In this document: one piece after another, positions 18,163 through 26,695 of the stretch | How positions within the stretch are numbered: position 1 is the first letter of the stretch | Layout of the letters: each line of letters starts with the position of its first letter | Translations under genes and position numbers: made by a program | Notes under the pieces: model-generated | What the model was told of the DNA's origin: nothing | Databases searched by the model: none | Seen by the model: the letters and a program-made list of their open reading frames with translations, nothing else | Source: Bdellovibrionales bacterium | Lineage (GTDB): Bacteria; Bdellovibrionota; UBA1018 | Assembly: GCA_947380295.1 (NCBI GenBank) | Contig: CANCQK010000007.1 | Span: forward strand, 62,001-126,000 | DNA length: 64,000 nt | Direction of reading: 5' to 3'

Positions 18163-18894
18163 CTAAAGGTACTCTCCACCAAGATAAGCTCGCCTTATGG
18201 CATCAGACTTGGCAAGGTCTTGAGCATTGCCTTTCATTACAACTTTTCCGGTCTCCAGCACAATAGCCTCATGAGCGATTTCAAGAGCTTGGAGCGCGTT
18301 CTGCTCAACTAGGAGAACAGTGACCCCTCGTCGATTGATATCTTGAATCAGTTCGAAAATTCGCTCAATGAATTGTGGAGCAAGACCTAGGCTTGGCTCA
18401 TCCAGGAGAAGGAGGCGAGGCTGGGACATCCACGCTCGACCGAGAGCTAGCATCTGCTGTTCCCCTCCAGAGAGGGTCCCTGCGCTTTGCTTGCGACGCT
18501 CTGCTAGGCGAGGGAAAAGCTCAAAAACTGTCGCCAAATCATCATCGTACGTCTTGGGATTTTGAGCAGCCCAAGCGCCGAGGTCAAGATTCTCTTCGAC
18601 TGTGAGATTGAGGAATATCCCTCTGCCTTCAGGGACGTGCGAAATTCCCTTACGTGCAATCTGATGAGGGGGGAGCTGAGAGATGAGTTCGCCTTGAAAA
18701 TGAATACTCCCTTGAGAGAGCGGAACTAATTTTGAGATCGATCTGAGGATCGTAGATTTGCCAGCTCCATTGGCTCCAATGAGAGCTAGGATTTGTCCTG
18801 GCATGATCTCGAGTGAAACATTCGTTAGGGCCGGAATCACGCCATAATGAACTCGAATCTCGGCAACAGTTAAAAGTGGGGATGGAGTACTCAA
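18163..18894 (-). CDS. livF: Branched-chain amino acid ABC transporter ATPase
   Basis: The 243-residue ATPase has Walker A GANGAGKST, signature LSGGEQQ, Walker B LLLLDEPSLGL and the H-loop replaced by the usual VEQNA of LivF. It hydrolyses ATP to drive uptake of leucine/isoleucine/valine or related amides through LivHM. It overlaps livG by four bases (ATGA), the sign of translational coupling, and is the last gene of the liv operon. Confidence 0.93.
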   Translation of the reverse strand: MSTPSPLLTVAEIRVHYGVIPALTNVSLEIMPGQILALIGANGAGKSTILRSISKLVPLSQGSIHFQGELISQLPPHQIARKGISHVPEGRGIFLNLTVEENLDLGAWAAQNPKTYDDDLATVFELFPRLAERRKQSAGTLSGGEQQMLALGRAWMSQPRLLLLDEPSLGLAPQFIERIFELIQDINRRGVTVLLVEQNALQALEIAHEAIVLETGKVVMKGNAQDLAKSDAIRRAYLGGEYL

Positions 18895-19682
18895 TTGGAT
18901 TTCGCCTTTCCTAAATAGGCTTCAATGACTTTAGAGTTGCGCTGAATTTGTTCAGGCGTTCCGTCAGCAATTTTCACTCCATAGTCTAGAACAGCAATTT
19001 TTTCACAGATCCCCATTACGAGTTTCATATCATGCTCAATCAAGAGGAGGGTGATGGAGTGATCCGTTCGAATCACACTGAGCGTTTCCATGAGTTTGTG
19101 TGTTTCGTCGGGGTTCATTCCTGCAGCGGGTTCATCTAGTAGCAAAAGTCGGGCCCCTGTGGCCATAGCACGGGCAATTTCTAGGCGGCGCTGATCGCCA
19201 TAGGGCAGACTCCCGGAGATTTCAGTGTGTTTTGAGGTGAGCTTGAAATAGTCCAGAATCTCTAATGCACGGGCCCGTTTTTGAGCCTCAGATTGATTGA
19301 AAAATGAGGTTCTAAAAAGTGATGGGAGCCAGCCAGATGCTCCAAATAATCGATTCTCGTCTAAGGGAATTAGGATGTTCTCTAAAACGCTGAGGTTTTT
19401 AAAAAGTCGAATGTTTTGAAATGTACGGGCGATTCCCTGTCGAGTGATTTGAAATGGTTTTTGACCAGCAATCGATTCGCCAAAGAGTTGAATCGCTCCT
19501 CCTGTGGGCATGTAGACGCCGGTGACCAGATTAAAAAAAGTCGTTTTTCCGGCTCCATTTGGGCCGATTATGCCGTAAATGGACCCTTGTGGAACTTCAA
19601 GATTCAGGGAGTTTAAAGCCTTTAATCCGCCGAACTGAATGGAGAGTTCATGGATGTTTAGCGCAAGAGGGTTGGAGCTCAT
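18891..19682 (-). CDS. livG: Branched-chain amino acid ABC transporter ATPase
   Basis: The 263-residue protein has Walker A GPNGAGKTT, the LivG-specific ARTFQNIRLF stretch, signature SLPYGDQRRLEIARA and Walker B LLLLDEPAAGMN. It is the second nucleotide-binding subunit and pairs with LivF on the cytoplasmic face of LivHM. Four-base overlaps on both sides tie it into the operon. The C-terminal sequence EAYLGK is typical of the family. Confidence 0.93.
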   Translation of the reverse strand: MSSNPLALNIHELSIQFGGLKALNSLNLEVPQGSIYGIIGPNGAGKTTFFNLVTGVYMPTGGAIQLFGESIAGQKPFQITRQGIARTFQNIRLFKNLSVLENILIPLDENRLFGASGWLPSLFRTSFFNQSEAQKRARALEILDYFKLTSKHTEISGSLPYGDQRRLEIARAMATGARLLLLDEPAAGMNPDETHKLMETLSVIRTDHSITLLLIEHDMKLVMGICEKIAVLDYGVKIADGTPEQIQRNSKVIEAYLGKAKSN

Positions 19683-20683
19683 CTCGGGTCTCCTCTGCGG
19701 TTTCGAAAGAAACTGGTGATCTCGCGGGTGCCCATGAGCCCTTGAGGTCGAAGGAGCATCATCAAGATGAGGAGTAATGAATAAATGACCATTCTAAAGT
19801 CAATTTGTGTCCATTCCTGCAATGGACGGAGTAGCTCACGGAGAGTCGTCAGGAAAATCGCTGCAAGGATAGATCCTGTGATGCTGCCCATGCCGCCGAG
19901 AACGACCATAATAATGATTTCAACACTTCGATTGAAATCAAAAGTCTGCGGATTGAGGTAGCGGAGGGTGTGAGCGAATAAGCCTCCTGCAACCCCAGCA
20001 AAAAATGCTCCGATTACGAAAGCTTTCACTTTGACTTGAGTCGTGTTAACTCCCATTGCCTCAGCGGCAATCTCATCTTCCCGCACGGCTAAAAATTCGC
20101 GACCGTAAGAAGAGCGAATGATCCGCCAAATGACGAATGTACAAATCAGAACCCACGTATAAACCCAACCAAAACTACATAGACCAGGAATATTAGGAAG
20201 CCCACGAGCGCCGCCCACGGAATCGAGATTGAGCACAACGACGCGAATAATCTCACCAAAGCCGAGGGTGACTATTGCGAGGTAGTCTCCCTTGAGGCGA
20301 AGCGATGGGAGGCCTACGCAATAGCCCACCAGCGCTGCAGCACAACCACCAGCCAAGAGTGAGCCTAGAAAAATAAGTGCTTGCTGAATCTGGGAGAGGC
20401 TATCGAGCGACTGAGCAAAGTAATGGGTTGTGATGTAAGCTGAAAAGTATCCACCTACTGACATAAATCCGGCATGGCCCATGGAAAACTGGCCCGTGAA
20501 TCCGTTGACGAGGTTCAGACTGACGGCCAAAATTATATTAATTCCAGCGTATATTATAATAGATAAATAGTAAGGGTTCATCAAACCGATCCAAGCGGAT
20601 TGGCTGATCCAAACTAAAGTTAGAGCGATACCCCAAAGAATGCTTGATTGGTAGTTGAGTTTAATTTTGGTTGAAGGAGTCAT
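19679..20683 (-). CDS. livM: Branched-chain amino acid ABC transporter permease
   Basis: The 334-residue polytopic protein has about nine or ten membrane segments. Family marks are NLVNGFTGQFSMGHAGFM near residue 57, LPSLRLKGDYLAIVTLGFGEI near 145, and the coupling motif AVREDEIAAEAMGVN. It forms the translocation pore with LivH. It is coupled to livH and livG through four-base overlaps. Confidence 0.93.
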   Translation of the reverse strand: MTPSTKIKLNYQSSILWGIALTLVWISQSAWIGLMNPYYLSIIIYAGINIILAVSLNLVNGFTGQFSMGHAGFMSVGGYFSAYITTHYFAQSLDSLSQIQQALIFLGSLLAGGCAAALVGYCVGLPSLRLKGDYLAIVTLGFGEIIRVVVLNLDSVGGARGLPNIPGLCSFGWVYTWVLICTFVIWRIIRSSYGREFLAVREDEIAAEAMGVNTTQVKVKAFVIGAFFAGVAGGLFAHTLRYLNPQTFDFNRSVEIIIMVVLGGMGSITGSILAAIFLTTLRELLRPLQEWTQIDFRMVIYSLLLILMMLLRPQGLMGTREITSFFRNRRGDPR

Positions 20684-21582
20684 ACTTTTTCAGCTCTTTT
20701 CAGTCCTAAAAGTCCTGTGGGCTTAAAGAGTAAGATCATAATAAGTAGTCCAAAAGCGAGAGCATCGCGAAAAGTAGGAGCACCGTAACCCACTAAAAAT
20801 TCTTCAGACAGACCTAAAATCAGAGCGCCAAGCACAGCGCCGCGAACATTTCCGATTCCTCCGAGAACTGCGGCAACAAAAGCTTTTAGACCGGGGAGTA
20901 CTCCCATGAGTGGGTCAATTTTTGGATAAGTTAGTCCCACTAGCACCCCCGCTGCCCCGGCAAGGGTAGAGCCAAGTACGAAAGTCAGAGAGATGACTTG
21001 ATCGGTGGGGATCCCCATGAGCGAAGCATACTCCAAGTTAAAGCTGGTGGCTCGCATCGCTCGACCTAGGCGGGTTCTGTAAATCATCCAATCCAAAGCG
21101 AGCATTAAAAAAATTGAAACGACGAAGATGAGAACTTGGAGCGGATTAATTTTGAGTTCGTTGAATGACCAGTCTCCTTCAAAGGATAAAACCTGTGGAA
21201 AAAACTTTGGGTCAGCACCAAAGAAGAGCTGGCCTGCAAATTCTAAAAACAAAGATACACCCACGGCAGTAATTAAAACGTTGATCCGTGGAGATTTTCG
21301 TAAGGGACGATAGGCAAGTCGTTCTATGCACCATCCAAGACACCCACTTCCAATCATGGCTACCACCAAAGTGAGGGCCAGCGAAAGCCAGGAGGGGTGC
21401 TCCGCTAACTTGAAGAAATGGATAGCATAAAAGCCGGTAAAGGCCCCGACCATATACACATCCCCATGGGCAAAGTTGATGAGCTGGAGAATTCCAAAGA
21501 CCATGGTGTAGCCAAGAGCGATTAATGCGTAAATACTTCCCATGGAAAAGCCGTTAATCAAATGCTGTATGAGTTCAATCAT
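20680..21582 (-). CDS. livH: Branched-chain amino acid ABC transporter permease
   Basis: The 300-residue protein has about eight membrane segments. It carries the LivH marks GSIYALIALGYTMVFGI and INFAHGDVYM near the N-terminus and the coupling motif RAMRATSFNLEYASLMGI. It is the partner permease of LivM. Its ATG lies 20 bases after the binding-protein gene and its stop overlaps the livM start by four bases. Confidence 0.93.
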   Translation of the reverse strand: MIELIQHLINGFSMGSIYALIALGYTMVFGILQLINFAHGDVYMVGAFTGFYAIHFFKLAEHPSWLSLALTLVVAMIGSGCLGWCIERLAYRPLRKSPRINVLITAVGVSLFLEFAGQLFFGADPKFFPQVLSFEGDWSFNELKINPLQVLIFVVSIFLMLALDWMIYRTRLGRAMRATSFNLEYASLMGIPTDQVISLTFVLGSTLAGAAGVLVGLTYPKIDPLMGVLPGLKAFVAAVLGGIGNVRGAVLGALILGLSEEFLVGYGAPTFRDALAFGLLIMILLFKPTGLLGLKRAEKV

Positions 21583-21602
21583 GGGTGTTTGTTTCGGCTA
21601 TT

Positions 21603-22802
21603 CTAGGGTTGGATGGTAGTTTGGTAGCGAAACAAACCGTCTACAATTTTTAGTACGACGGCTGGCTTTACTGCATTTCGCTGTTCGTTCAGACTGATTT
21701 TACCTGTTACTGCGGCAAAACCTTTTGTTTCGGCAATAGCGTCACGGAGGTCCTGCTTGCTCAAGGTTTTTGAGCGACGAATTGAGTCTACGAGGATCAT
21801 TGCAGCATCGTAACCCATAGCCGCCATTCCGTCTGGCTTACTGGTATAGCGTTGGCTGAATTGAGTGACAAAGTTTTTTATTTTTGGAGCAGTATCTTCA
21901 TTCGAGTAGTGATTTGAGAAATAGGAGTTTTCGAGCGCCTTACCGCCAATTTCAACCAGTTTTGGAGAGTCCCATCCGTCACCACCTAGGAGAGGCGCTT
22001 GGATTCCAAGTTCTCGAGTTTGACGAGCGATCAATCCAACTGAGGTGTAATAACCGGGTACGAGAATCGCATCAGGTTTTTTTGCTCGGATGGCCGTAAG
22101 CTGAGATTTAAAATCAATATCTGATGAAGTGTAACTTTCATCTAAGACGATTGTTCCGCCGCCTTTTTTCAGTGCAGCCGTGAAATAATCAGCTAGACCC
22201 GTGCTGTAGTCGCTGTCCACGTCTCTCAGAATGGCTACTTTTTTTACCTTGAGGTGCTCTAGGGCGAACTTAGCCATCACTTCACCCTGAAAAGGATCGA
22301 TAAAGCAGACTCTGAAAATGTAATTGCCCATCTCCGTGACTCGTGGATTGGTCGAGGAGGGGGAGATCATCGGTGTTTTTGAGTTCTGAGCAATCGGAGC
22401 CATAGCAATACTTCTTGAGCTGGCGACTTCTCCAAGCACCGCGATGACCTCGCTATCGGCGATCAGCTTGGTTGCTGCTGTGGCCGCTTCCTCGGGTTTG
22501 CTGCGATCATCCAAAGTAACCAGTTCCAGTTTCTTGCCTAAAATGCCACCGTTTCGATTGATCTCGTCAAAGGCTAACTCGATCCCTCGATGGGTGGAGA
22601 GACCAAACGTCGCCTCTGATCCGCTGAGTGAGCTGACTTCACCCACCCGAATGGTGTTTCCGGTGGCAGCGGATGTCCTTGCGTTGATCCCCGAAAGTGA
22701 GGAGTTTTTTGGATTGCAGCCTGAAAGTGCTTGCGAAAACATGGCACCCATTAAAACGGTTTTTGCGAAGTAATTTGGTCTTGTAAGATTTTGTAGTTTC
22801 AT
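21603..22802 (-). CDS. livK: Branched-chain amino acid-type substrate-binding lipoprotein
   Basis: The 399-residue protein starts with a signal peptide and lipobox ALSGC (about residue 29), so it is lipid anchored. The fold is the type I periplasmic binding protein: EVSSLSGSEATFG, the AFDEINRNGGILGKKLELV segment, GEVASSRSIAMAPIAQ and a YDAAMIL segment. It captures branched-chain amino acids or related ligands for LivHMGF. It heads the operon and has GGGGTG just before the ATG. The ligand cannot be told from sequence. Confidence 0.9.
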   Translation of the reverse strand: MKLQNLTRPNYFAKTVLMGAMFSQALSGCNPKNSSLSGINARTSAATGNTIRVGEVSSLSGSEATFGLSTHRGIELAFDEINRNGGILGKKLELVTLDDRSKPEEAATAATKLIADSEVIAVLGEVASSRSIAMAPIAQNSKTPMISPSSTNPRVTEMGNYIFRVCFIDPFQGEVMAKFALEHLKVKKVAILRDVDSDYSTGLADYFTAALKKGGGTIVLDESYTSSDIDFKSQLTAIRAKKPDAILVPGYYTSVGLIARQTRELGIQAPLLGGDGWDSPKLVEIGGKALENSYFSNHYSNEDTAPKIKNFVTQFSQRYTSKPDGMAAMGYDAAMILVDSIRRSKTLSKQDLRDAIAETKGFAAVTGKISLNEQRNAVKPAVVLKIVDGLFRYQTTIQP

Positions 22803-22866
22803 TTTTCACCCCAGTGTTCCGCTTTTGAACTCCCCAACCTGGTTGACCCAGGAACTCAATCTCAGT

Positions 22867-23805
22867 ATGATTCAATCCAAGATCGGGTGTCAACGAATGC
22901 CAGCAAAAATGCCAAAGAAGAAAATGACCTTTCCTCAAGCCATTCGAAGTTTTGTAGGCTACTTGGAAGGAACTCAGAAATCCCATCATACGATCAAGAG
23001 CTATTATCTAGACTTGATGGCGTTTCATAATTTCATTGATCAAGAGTATGCGGGTCGTCTCGTTCTACCGTTCGAGCTTTCTACGGGTGATTTGACGAGG
23101 TATAGGCAATTTCTCCAGAAAAAAGGACTTAAAACAAACACGCGGAGAAGAAAAATTTTAACTGTTTCTCAATTTCTTGGCTTCTTGTCGAAACGGAATA
23201 AGCTGCCTCCCGAATTAGGACAAAAAATCCTTGCCCCTCATAAGATTGAAAGAATTCCTTATACAGTTTCCTCTCTTGAGTTGCTTGAACAGATCAAGAA
23301 GCTGCCACTCGCGACTCTTTTGGATGCTCGAAATCGGGCTCTACTCTGGACATTAGCTGAGACAGGGTGCCAGGTGAGTGAGGTCATTGATTTTCGATTT
23401 GAGCAGTGGACGCAGCTCTCCGAGAGCACAGCTCAGGTCGAGATCCTTGGGAAGTCTCCTCGCATGATGACCGTTTCGCTGGCTTTGTTTCAGGAGATTA
23501 TGAGCTTACAAAAGACTCATCCTCAAAGTCCGTGGATTTTCTTGGGATATAATAAATACGGCTCACTAGGGGGGCCGATTTCTGCACGTGGTGTAGAACT
23601 TTTAGTTAAATCCTATGGAATAAGGTTAGGATATCCGGAGTTAACGCCCCGCGTCTTTCGACATTCGATTATCATCCAGTGGTTCTCTGAGGGACTCCCG
23701 CAAAAGGAGGTTCAGGCCCGATTGGGTTTAAGAACGACCTACGCCTTCCGTTCTTATGAGACTTTAATCACTAAACGGCCCGCTACTGATCAGGTTATCG
23801 TCTAG
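22867..23805 (+). CDS. Tyrosine recombinase-like protein missing key catalytic residues
   Basis: The protein has an N-terminal SAM-like core-binding domain (TFPQAIRSFVGYLEG onward) and a C-terminal catalytic-type domain of the XerC/XerD fold. Aligned by eye with XerD, the first catalytic Arg (TGLRVSE) is Gln in TGCQVSE, the His of HxxRH is Arg in RVFRH, and the late His/Trp is Leu in LGLR. The beta-hairpin Lys (LGK), second Arg and nucleophile Tyr (SYETL) remain. It probably binds DNA without recombining it. It is divergent from livK. Starts are uncertain: TTG at 22825, or ATGs at 22867, 22897 and 22909; none has a good ribosome site. Confidence 0.75.
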   Translation: MIQSKIGCQRMPAKMPKKKMTFPQAIRSFVGYLEGTQKSHHTIKSYYLDLMAFHNFIDQEYAGRLVLPFELSTGDLTRYRQFLQKKGLKTNTRRRKILTVSQFLGFLSKRNKLPPELGQKILAPHKIERIPYTVSSLELLEQIKKLPLATLLDARNRALLWTLAETGCQVSEVIDFRFEQWTQLSESTAQVEILGKSPRMMTVSLALFQEIMSLQKTHPQSPWIFLGYNKYGSLGGPISARGVELLVKSYGIRLGYPELTPRVFRHSIIIQWFSEGLPQKEVQARLGLRTTYAFRSYETLITKRPATDQVIV

Positions 23806-23806
23806 A

Positions 23807-25114
23807 TTAAATCCAACTGCTAAACCAAGTCCAGTTCCGGAACGAATCTGATGAAATCTTGAAGCCGGCTAAGATTGGAAAGAAATAGATAAACATCCCA
23901 AAGCAGGCCACAAGAAATGCATACCTCACTACTCGAAATGCCTGGGGCGCCTTGTTTTGCCAAGAAAAGAATACGTGAGTTAAAGCAAAAGTAAGCATCA
24001 TTCCTGCTGGATAATAGTAGTAGTAAAACGCAATTTTTCTAGGGATGATGCTCCAGCACAAATAAAAAGAGCACCAGAAGTAGGCAACCAAAAATCCTTG
24101 GCGTCGACGATTGTAAAGACCATCGACTAAACAAGCAGCCAGCGCCACCAATCCAAGCCACATGATGATGGGGTTACCCAGAAGTAAAACACCGCGAACT
24201 TGAGTCGGGTCACCGAGTTCAGGTTCAAACGCATACCAGATCGGACGGATCATCAAAGCCCATCCTGTCCAGCTACTGTTGTAAGGATGGTTGGTGATCA
24301 CCCTGAGCTGACCATCGTACATGGTGCTTTGCATGCCCCACCATTCGAGGGGAGAGTGTGGCTGACCATCTTGTAGGAATAAATAAGGAATGTAGGTAGC
24401 GAAATAAAAAAGAGCTGGGATGATGAAAAATGAAAGAACTAACTCCATCCAAGAAACATCTAGCCAAAGGTCTTTAGAATACCAAGAGTCTGTAGTTTCT
24501 AGCTTAGGTTGCAGAGGGCTTTTCTGGATCAGGCAAATTCCCAGAAATAGGATCAAACTTGCACCCCAAGCAACTAAACCAAACCATTTACACGCTATAG
24601 TGAGGCCAAATAGGGCACCCATGCATCGGAGCAGAGTTGCATTTCTCCAACGGTTCTGAGTCGGGAGCCAGGTTGAAAAAAATGCAACCATGGCCCAAAT
24701 CAGAAATGCCATCATGAAAGTATCGAGCATTCCAATTCTAGATTGGACGTAGAGTAGCTGATTAACTAGGGTCAGGCCAGCAGCCCAGAGAGCAGCCTCC
24801 TGGGTTTTAAAAAGAACCAAGGCTAAAAAATACATGCCTACGCAGGTGATTGAGCCAAAAAGGGTGCTCATGATTCGCCACCCGATCTGGTTGTCTCCTG
24901 CCAGCCCAATTCCTACTGCCATGAGGAGCTTGCCTAAGGGTGGATGTTCCCAGTTTTGGTTCGTTTGGAGTGCCAACCATTGTTTAGCTGAAGGAACATA
25001 GTGGAATTCGTCAAAGTTCTGCCCGCGTGGGAATTCTAGATTGAAAAGGAAAAATAACTGACAAAAAGCGTAGATCAAGAGCGCGTTGAATTTAGTTTTT
25101 GACTTTGAACACAC
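23807..25114 (-). CDS. PMT-family (GT39) dolichyl-phosphate-mannose-type mannosyltransferase
   Basis: The 435-residue protein has about ten membrane segments. The PMT marks are all in the first third: FDEFHYVPSAK with the catalytic acidic pair DE in the first loop, EHPPLGKLL (WxHPPxGK type), and SRIGMLDTFM. Such enzymes transfer mannose or another sugar from a polyprenyl phosphate to an acceptor in the periplasm, often protein Ser/Thr. It converges with the recombinase-like gene, one base between the stops. The start is GTG with GGAGG directly against it, so the true start could differ by a few codons. Confidence 0.88.
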   Translation of the reverse strand: MCSKSKTKFNALLIYAFCQLFFLFNLEFPRGQNFDEFHYVPSAKQWLALQTNQNWEHPPLGKLLMAVGIGLAGDNQIGWRIMSTLFGSITCVGMYFLALVLFKTQEAALWAAGLTLVNQLLYVQSRIGMLDTFMMAFLIWAMVAFFSTWLPTQNRWRNATLLRCMGALFGLTIACKWFGLVAWGASLILFLGICLIQKSPLQPKLETTDSWYSKDLWLDVSWMELVLSFFIIPALFYFATYIPYLFLQDGQPHSPLEWWGMQSTMYDGQLRVITNHPYNSSWTGWALMIRPIWYAFEPELGDPTQVRGVLLLGNPIIMWLGLVALAACLVDGLYNRRRQGFLVAYFWCSFYLCWSIIPRKIAFYYYYYPAGMMLTFALTHVFFSWQNKAPQAFRVVRYAFLVACFGMFIYFFPILAGFKISSDSFRNWTWFSSWI

Positions 25115-25190
25115 CCTCCAGAGCGTAGAGCTTTAATTTAAAACGGTCAAGAGTGACAAATCAAAAAGTCTCAGCTAGAAGGAGGGAATC

Positions 25191-25835
25191 ATGACAGAAA
25201 CAACTAATGTAGCCCCGATCATTGGTAGAAACGAACCTTGCCCTTGCAGAAGCGGTAAAAAATACAAGAGGTGTTGTGGCGCAAACGCCGCGCCCAAAAT
25301 CACTCCACCTAAGGCGCCTTCCGGAGGTATTCCAGGTGGATTTGATCCGAGCTCTATGGGGAACTTTGACCCTCAGATGATGATGCAGATGTCACAAGCC
25401 CTTCAGCGACTCCCTAAGGGGCAGTTACAACGACTCCAATCGCTGATGCAAAAAGCGATGGGTGGTAAGGATGTAAGCGCAGAGGCTGCTGAGTTTGAAA
25501 AGGGCTTACCGCCGGACTTCCAAAATATGATGATGTCGTTTGCGGGTCAAATGGCAGCTACTGGGTCTCCAGATGCGGCTTCGCAGGTGATGCCTGCTTT
25601 AGAGGCTCCGTCTGCTCCCGAAATGAGTGTCGATCAGGCTAAGGATGTGATTGCGCGCGCGGTTTCTGAAGGCAAGCTTTCTAAGGACCAAGCCGATCAG
25701 CTCCTTTCAGTTTCAGGTCCTGCTGCAAATTTAAGCGCACCGCCAAGCTTGGCCGATTCAAGTGCCTCGGACTCGTCGAAAATCGGAAAATTTTGGGGTA
25801 AGATTGTCGGCAAGAAAGATGGCTCGAGTTCATGA
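25191..25835 (+). CDS. SEC-C zinc-motif protein with Met-rich helices
   Basis: Residues 11-30 form a SEC-C motif ([18 protein letters not shown] type) that binds one zinc ion, as at the end of SecA. The rest, 214 residues in all, is Pro/Gly-rich, then has methionine-rich amphipathic helices ([12 protein letters not shown] near 62, FQNMMMSF near 108) that recall STI1 or SRP54 M-domain surfaces. A chaperone or protein-targeting accessory role is a guess. AAGGAGGG lies six bases before the ATG, and the stop overlaps the BtpA gene by four bases. Confidence 0.7.
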   Translation: MTETTNVAPIIGRNEPCPCRSGKKYKRCCGANAAPKITPPKAPSGGIPGGFDPSSMGNFDPQMMMQMSQALQRLPKGQLQRLQSLMQKAMGGKDVSAEAAEFEKGLPPDFQNMMMSFAGQMAATGSPDAASQVMPALEAPSAPEMSVDQAKDVIARAVSEGKLSKDQADQLLSVSGPAANLSAPPSLADSSASDSSKIGKFWGKIVGKKDGSSS

Positions 25836-26677
25836 AACTGCCTCGTCTCATTGGTGTGGTCCATCTCCCAGCCCTGCCCGGGGCTCCGGGAGCTTTTCAG
25901 CAGCATCCGGCCGAGGCACTGCAAGTGGCAGGGCTGCGTGCAGTGCGTGAGGCACAGGCTCTCGCTCAGGCAGGGTATGATGGGGTCATTTTAGAGAACT
26001 TCGGTGACACGCCATTTTACAAAACCCAGGTCCCGCCCGAAACGATTGCAAGTATGGCAATCATTGCTGCTGCGGTTCGAGAGTCAGTCGACATTCAGAT
26101 TGGGATTAATGTTCTTCGAAATGATGCTCGATCTGCTCTAGCGATTGCCGCTGTCACCGGTTGTGACTTTATCCGGGTGAATGTCCTCTCAGGGGTTGCG
26201 GCAACTGATCAGGGTTGGATTGAGGGCGATGCGGCTTTCCTGGCCCGCGAACGAGAGAGGCTCCAGGCCAGCGTAGGTATCCTTGCCGATGTTCATGTGA
26301 AGCACGCAGTTACTTTTTCAAGCATGGATTTGGGGATTGCTTTAGAAGAAGTCGGATCTCGATCTCTCGCAGATGGTGTCATCATCACGGGGCGAACTAC
26401 CGGTCGTCTGGTCGATCAAGGAGCTCTTGAGTTGGCGTCCAAAGCTGCTCGGCATCTTAAGATTCCCCTCTACTTAGGGAGTGGAGTCACTCAAGAGGGA
26501 CTCAAAGCTCTACGGCCTTGGGTGGATGGAGTCATTGTAGGTTCGGATCTGCGCCAGGGTGGCGTTGCAGGAGCTGACCTGGATCAAAAAAGAACTAGAG
26601 AGTTTGCACGTTCTTTTTTCTCTGCTTCTCCTAAGAAGGCAAAAAAAGGCAAAAAGAAACGAGCTCGAGCCAGCTAG
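25832..26677 (+). CDS. BtpA/SgcQ family TIM-barrel protein
   Basis: The 281-residue protein carries the BtpA hallmarks: [13 protein letters not shown] at the start, [34 protein letters not shown] and ADVHVKHAV. The fold resembles phosphoribosylanthranilate isomerase. BtpA was named for photosystem I accumulation in cyanobacteria, but most bacterial members lack photosynthesis and their reaction is unknown. The last 15 residues are a Lys/Arg-rich tail not typical of the family. The gene is coupled to the SEC-C gene by an ATGA overlap. Confidence 0.88.
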   Translation: MKLPRLIGVVHLPALPGAPGAFQQHPAEALQVAGLRAVREAQALAQAGYDGVILENFGDTPFYKTQVPPETIASMAIIAAAVRESVDIQIGINVLRNDARSALAIAAVTGCDFIRVNVLSGVAATDQGWIEGDAAFLARERERLQASVGILADVHVKHAVTFSSMDLGIALEEVGSRSLADGVIITGRTTGRLVDQGALELASKAARHLKIPLYLGSGVTQEGLKALRPWVDGVIVGSDLRQGGVAGADLDQKRTREFARSFFSASPKKAKKGKKKRARAS

Positions 26678-26695
26678 GCGGGGTAGGGGGGTTGG

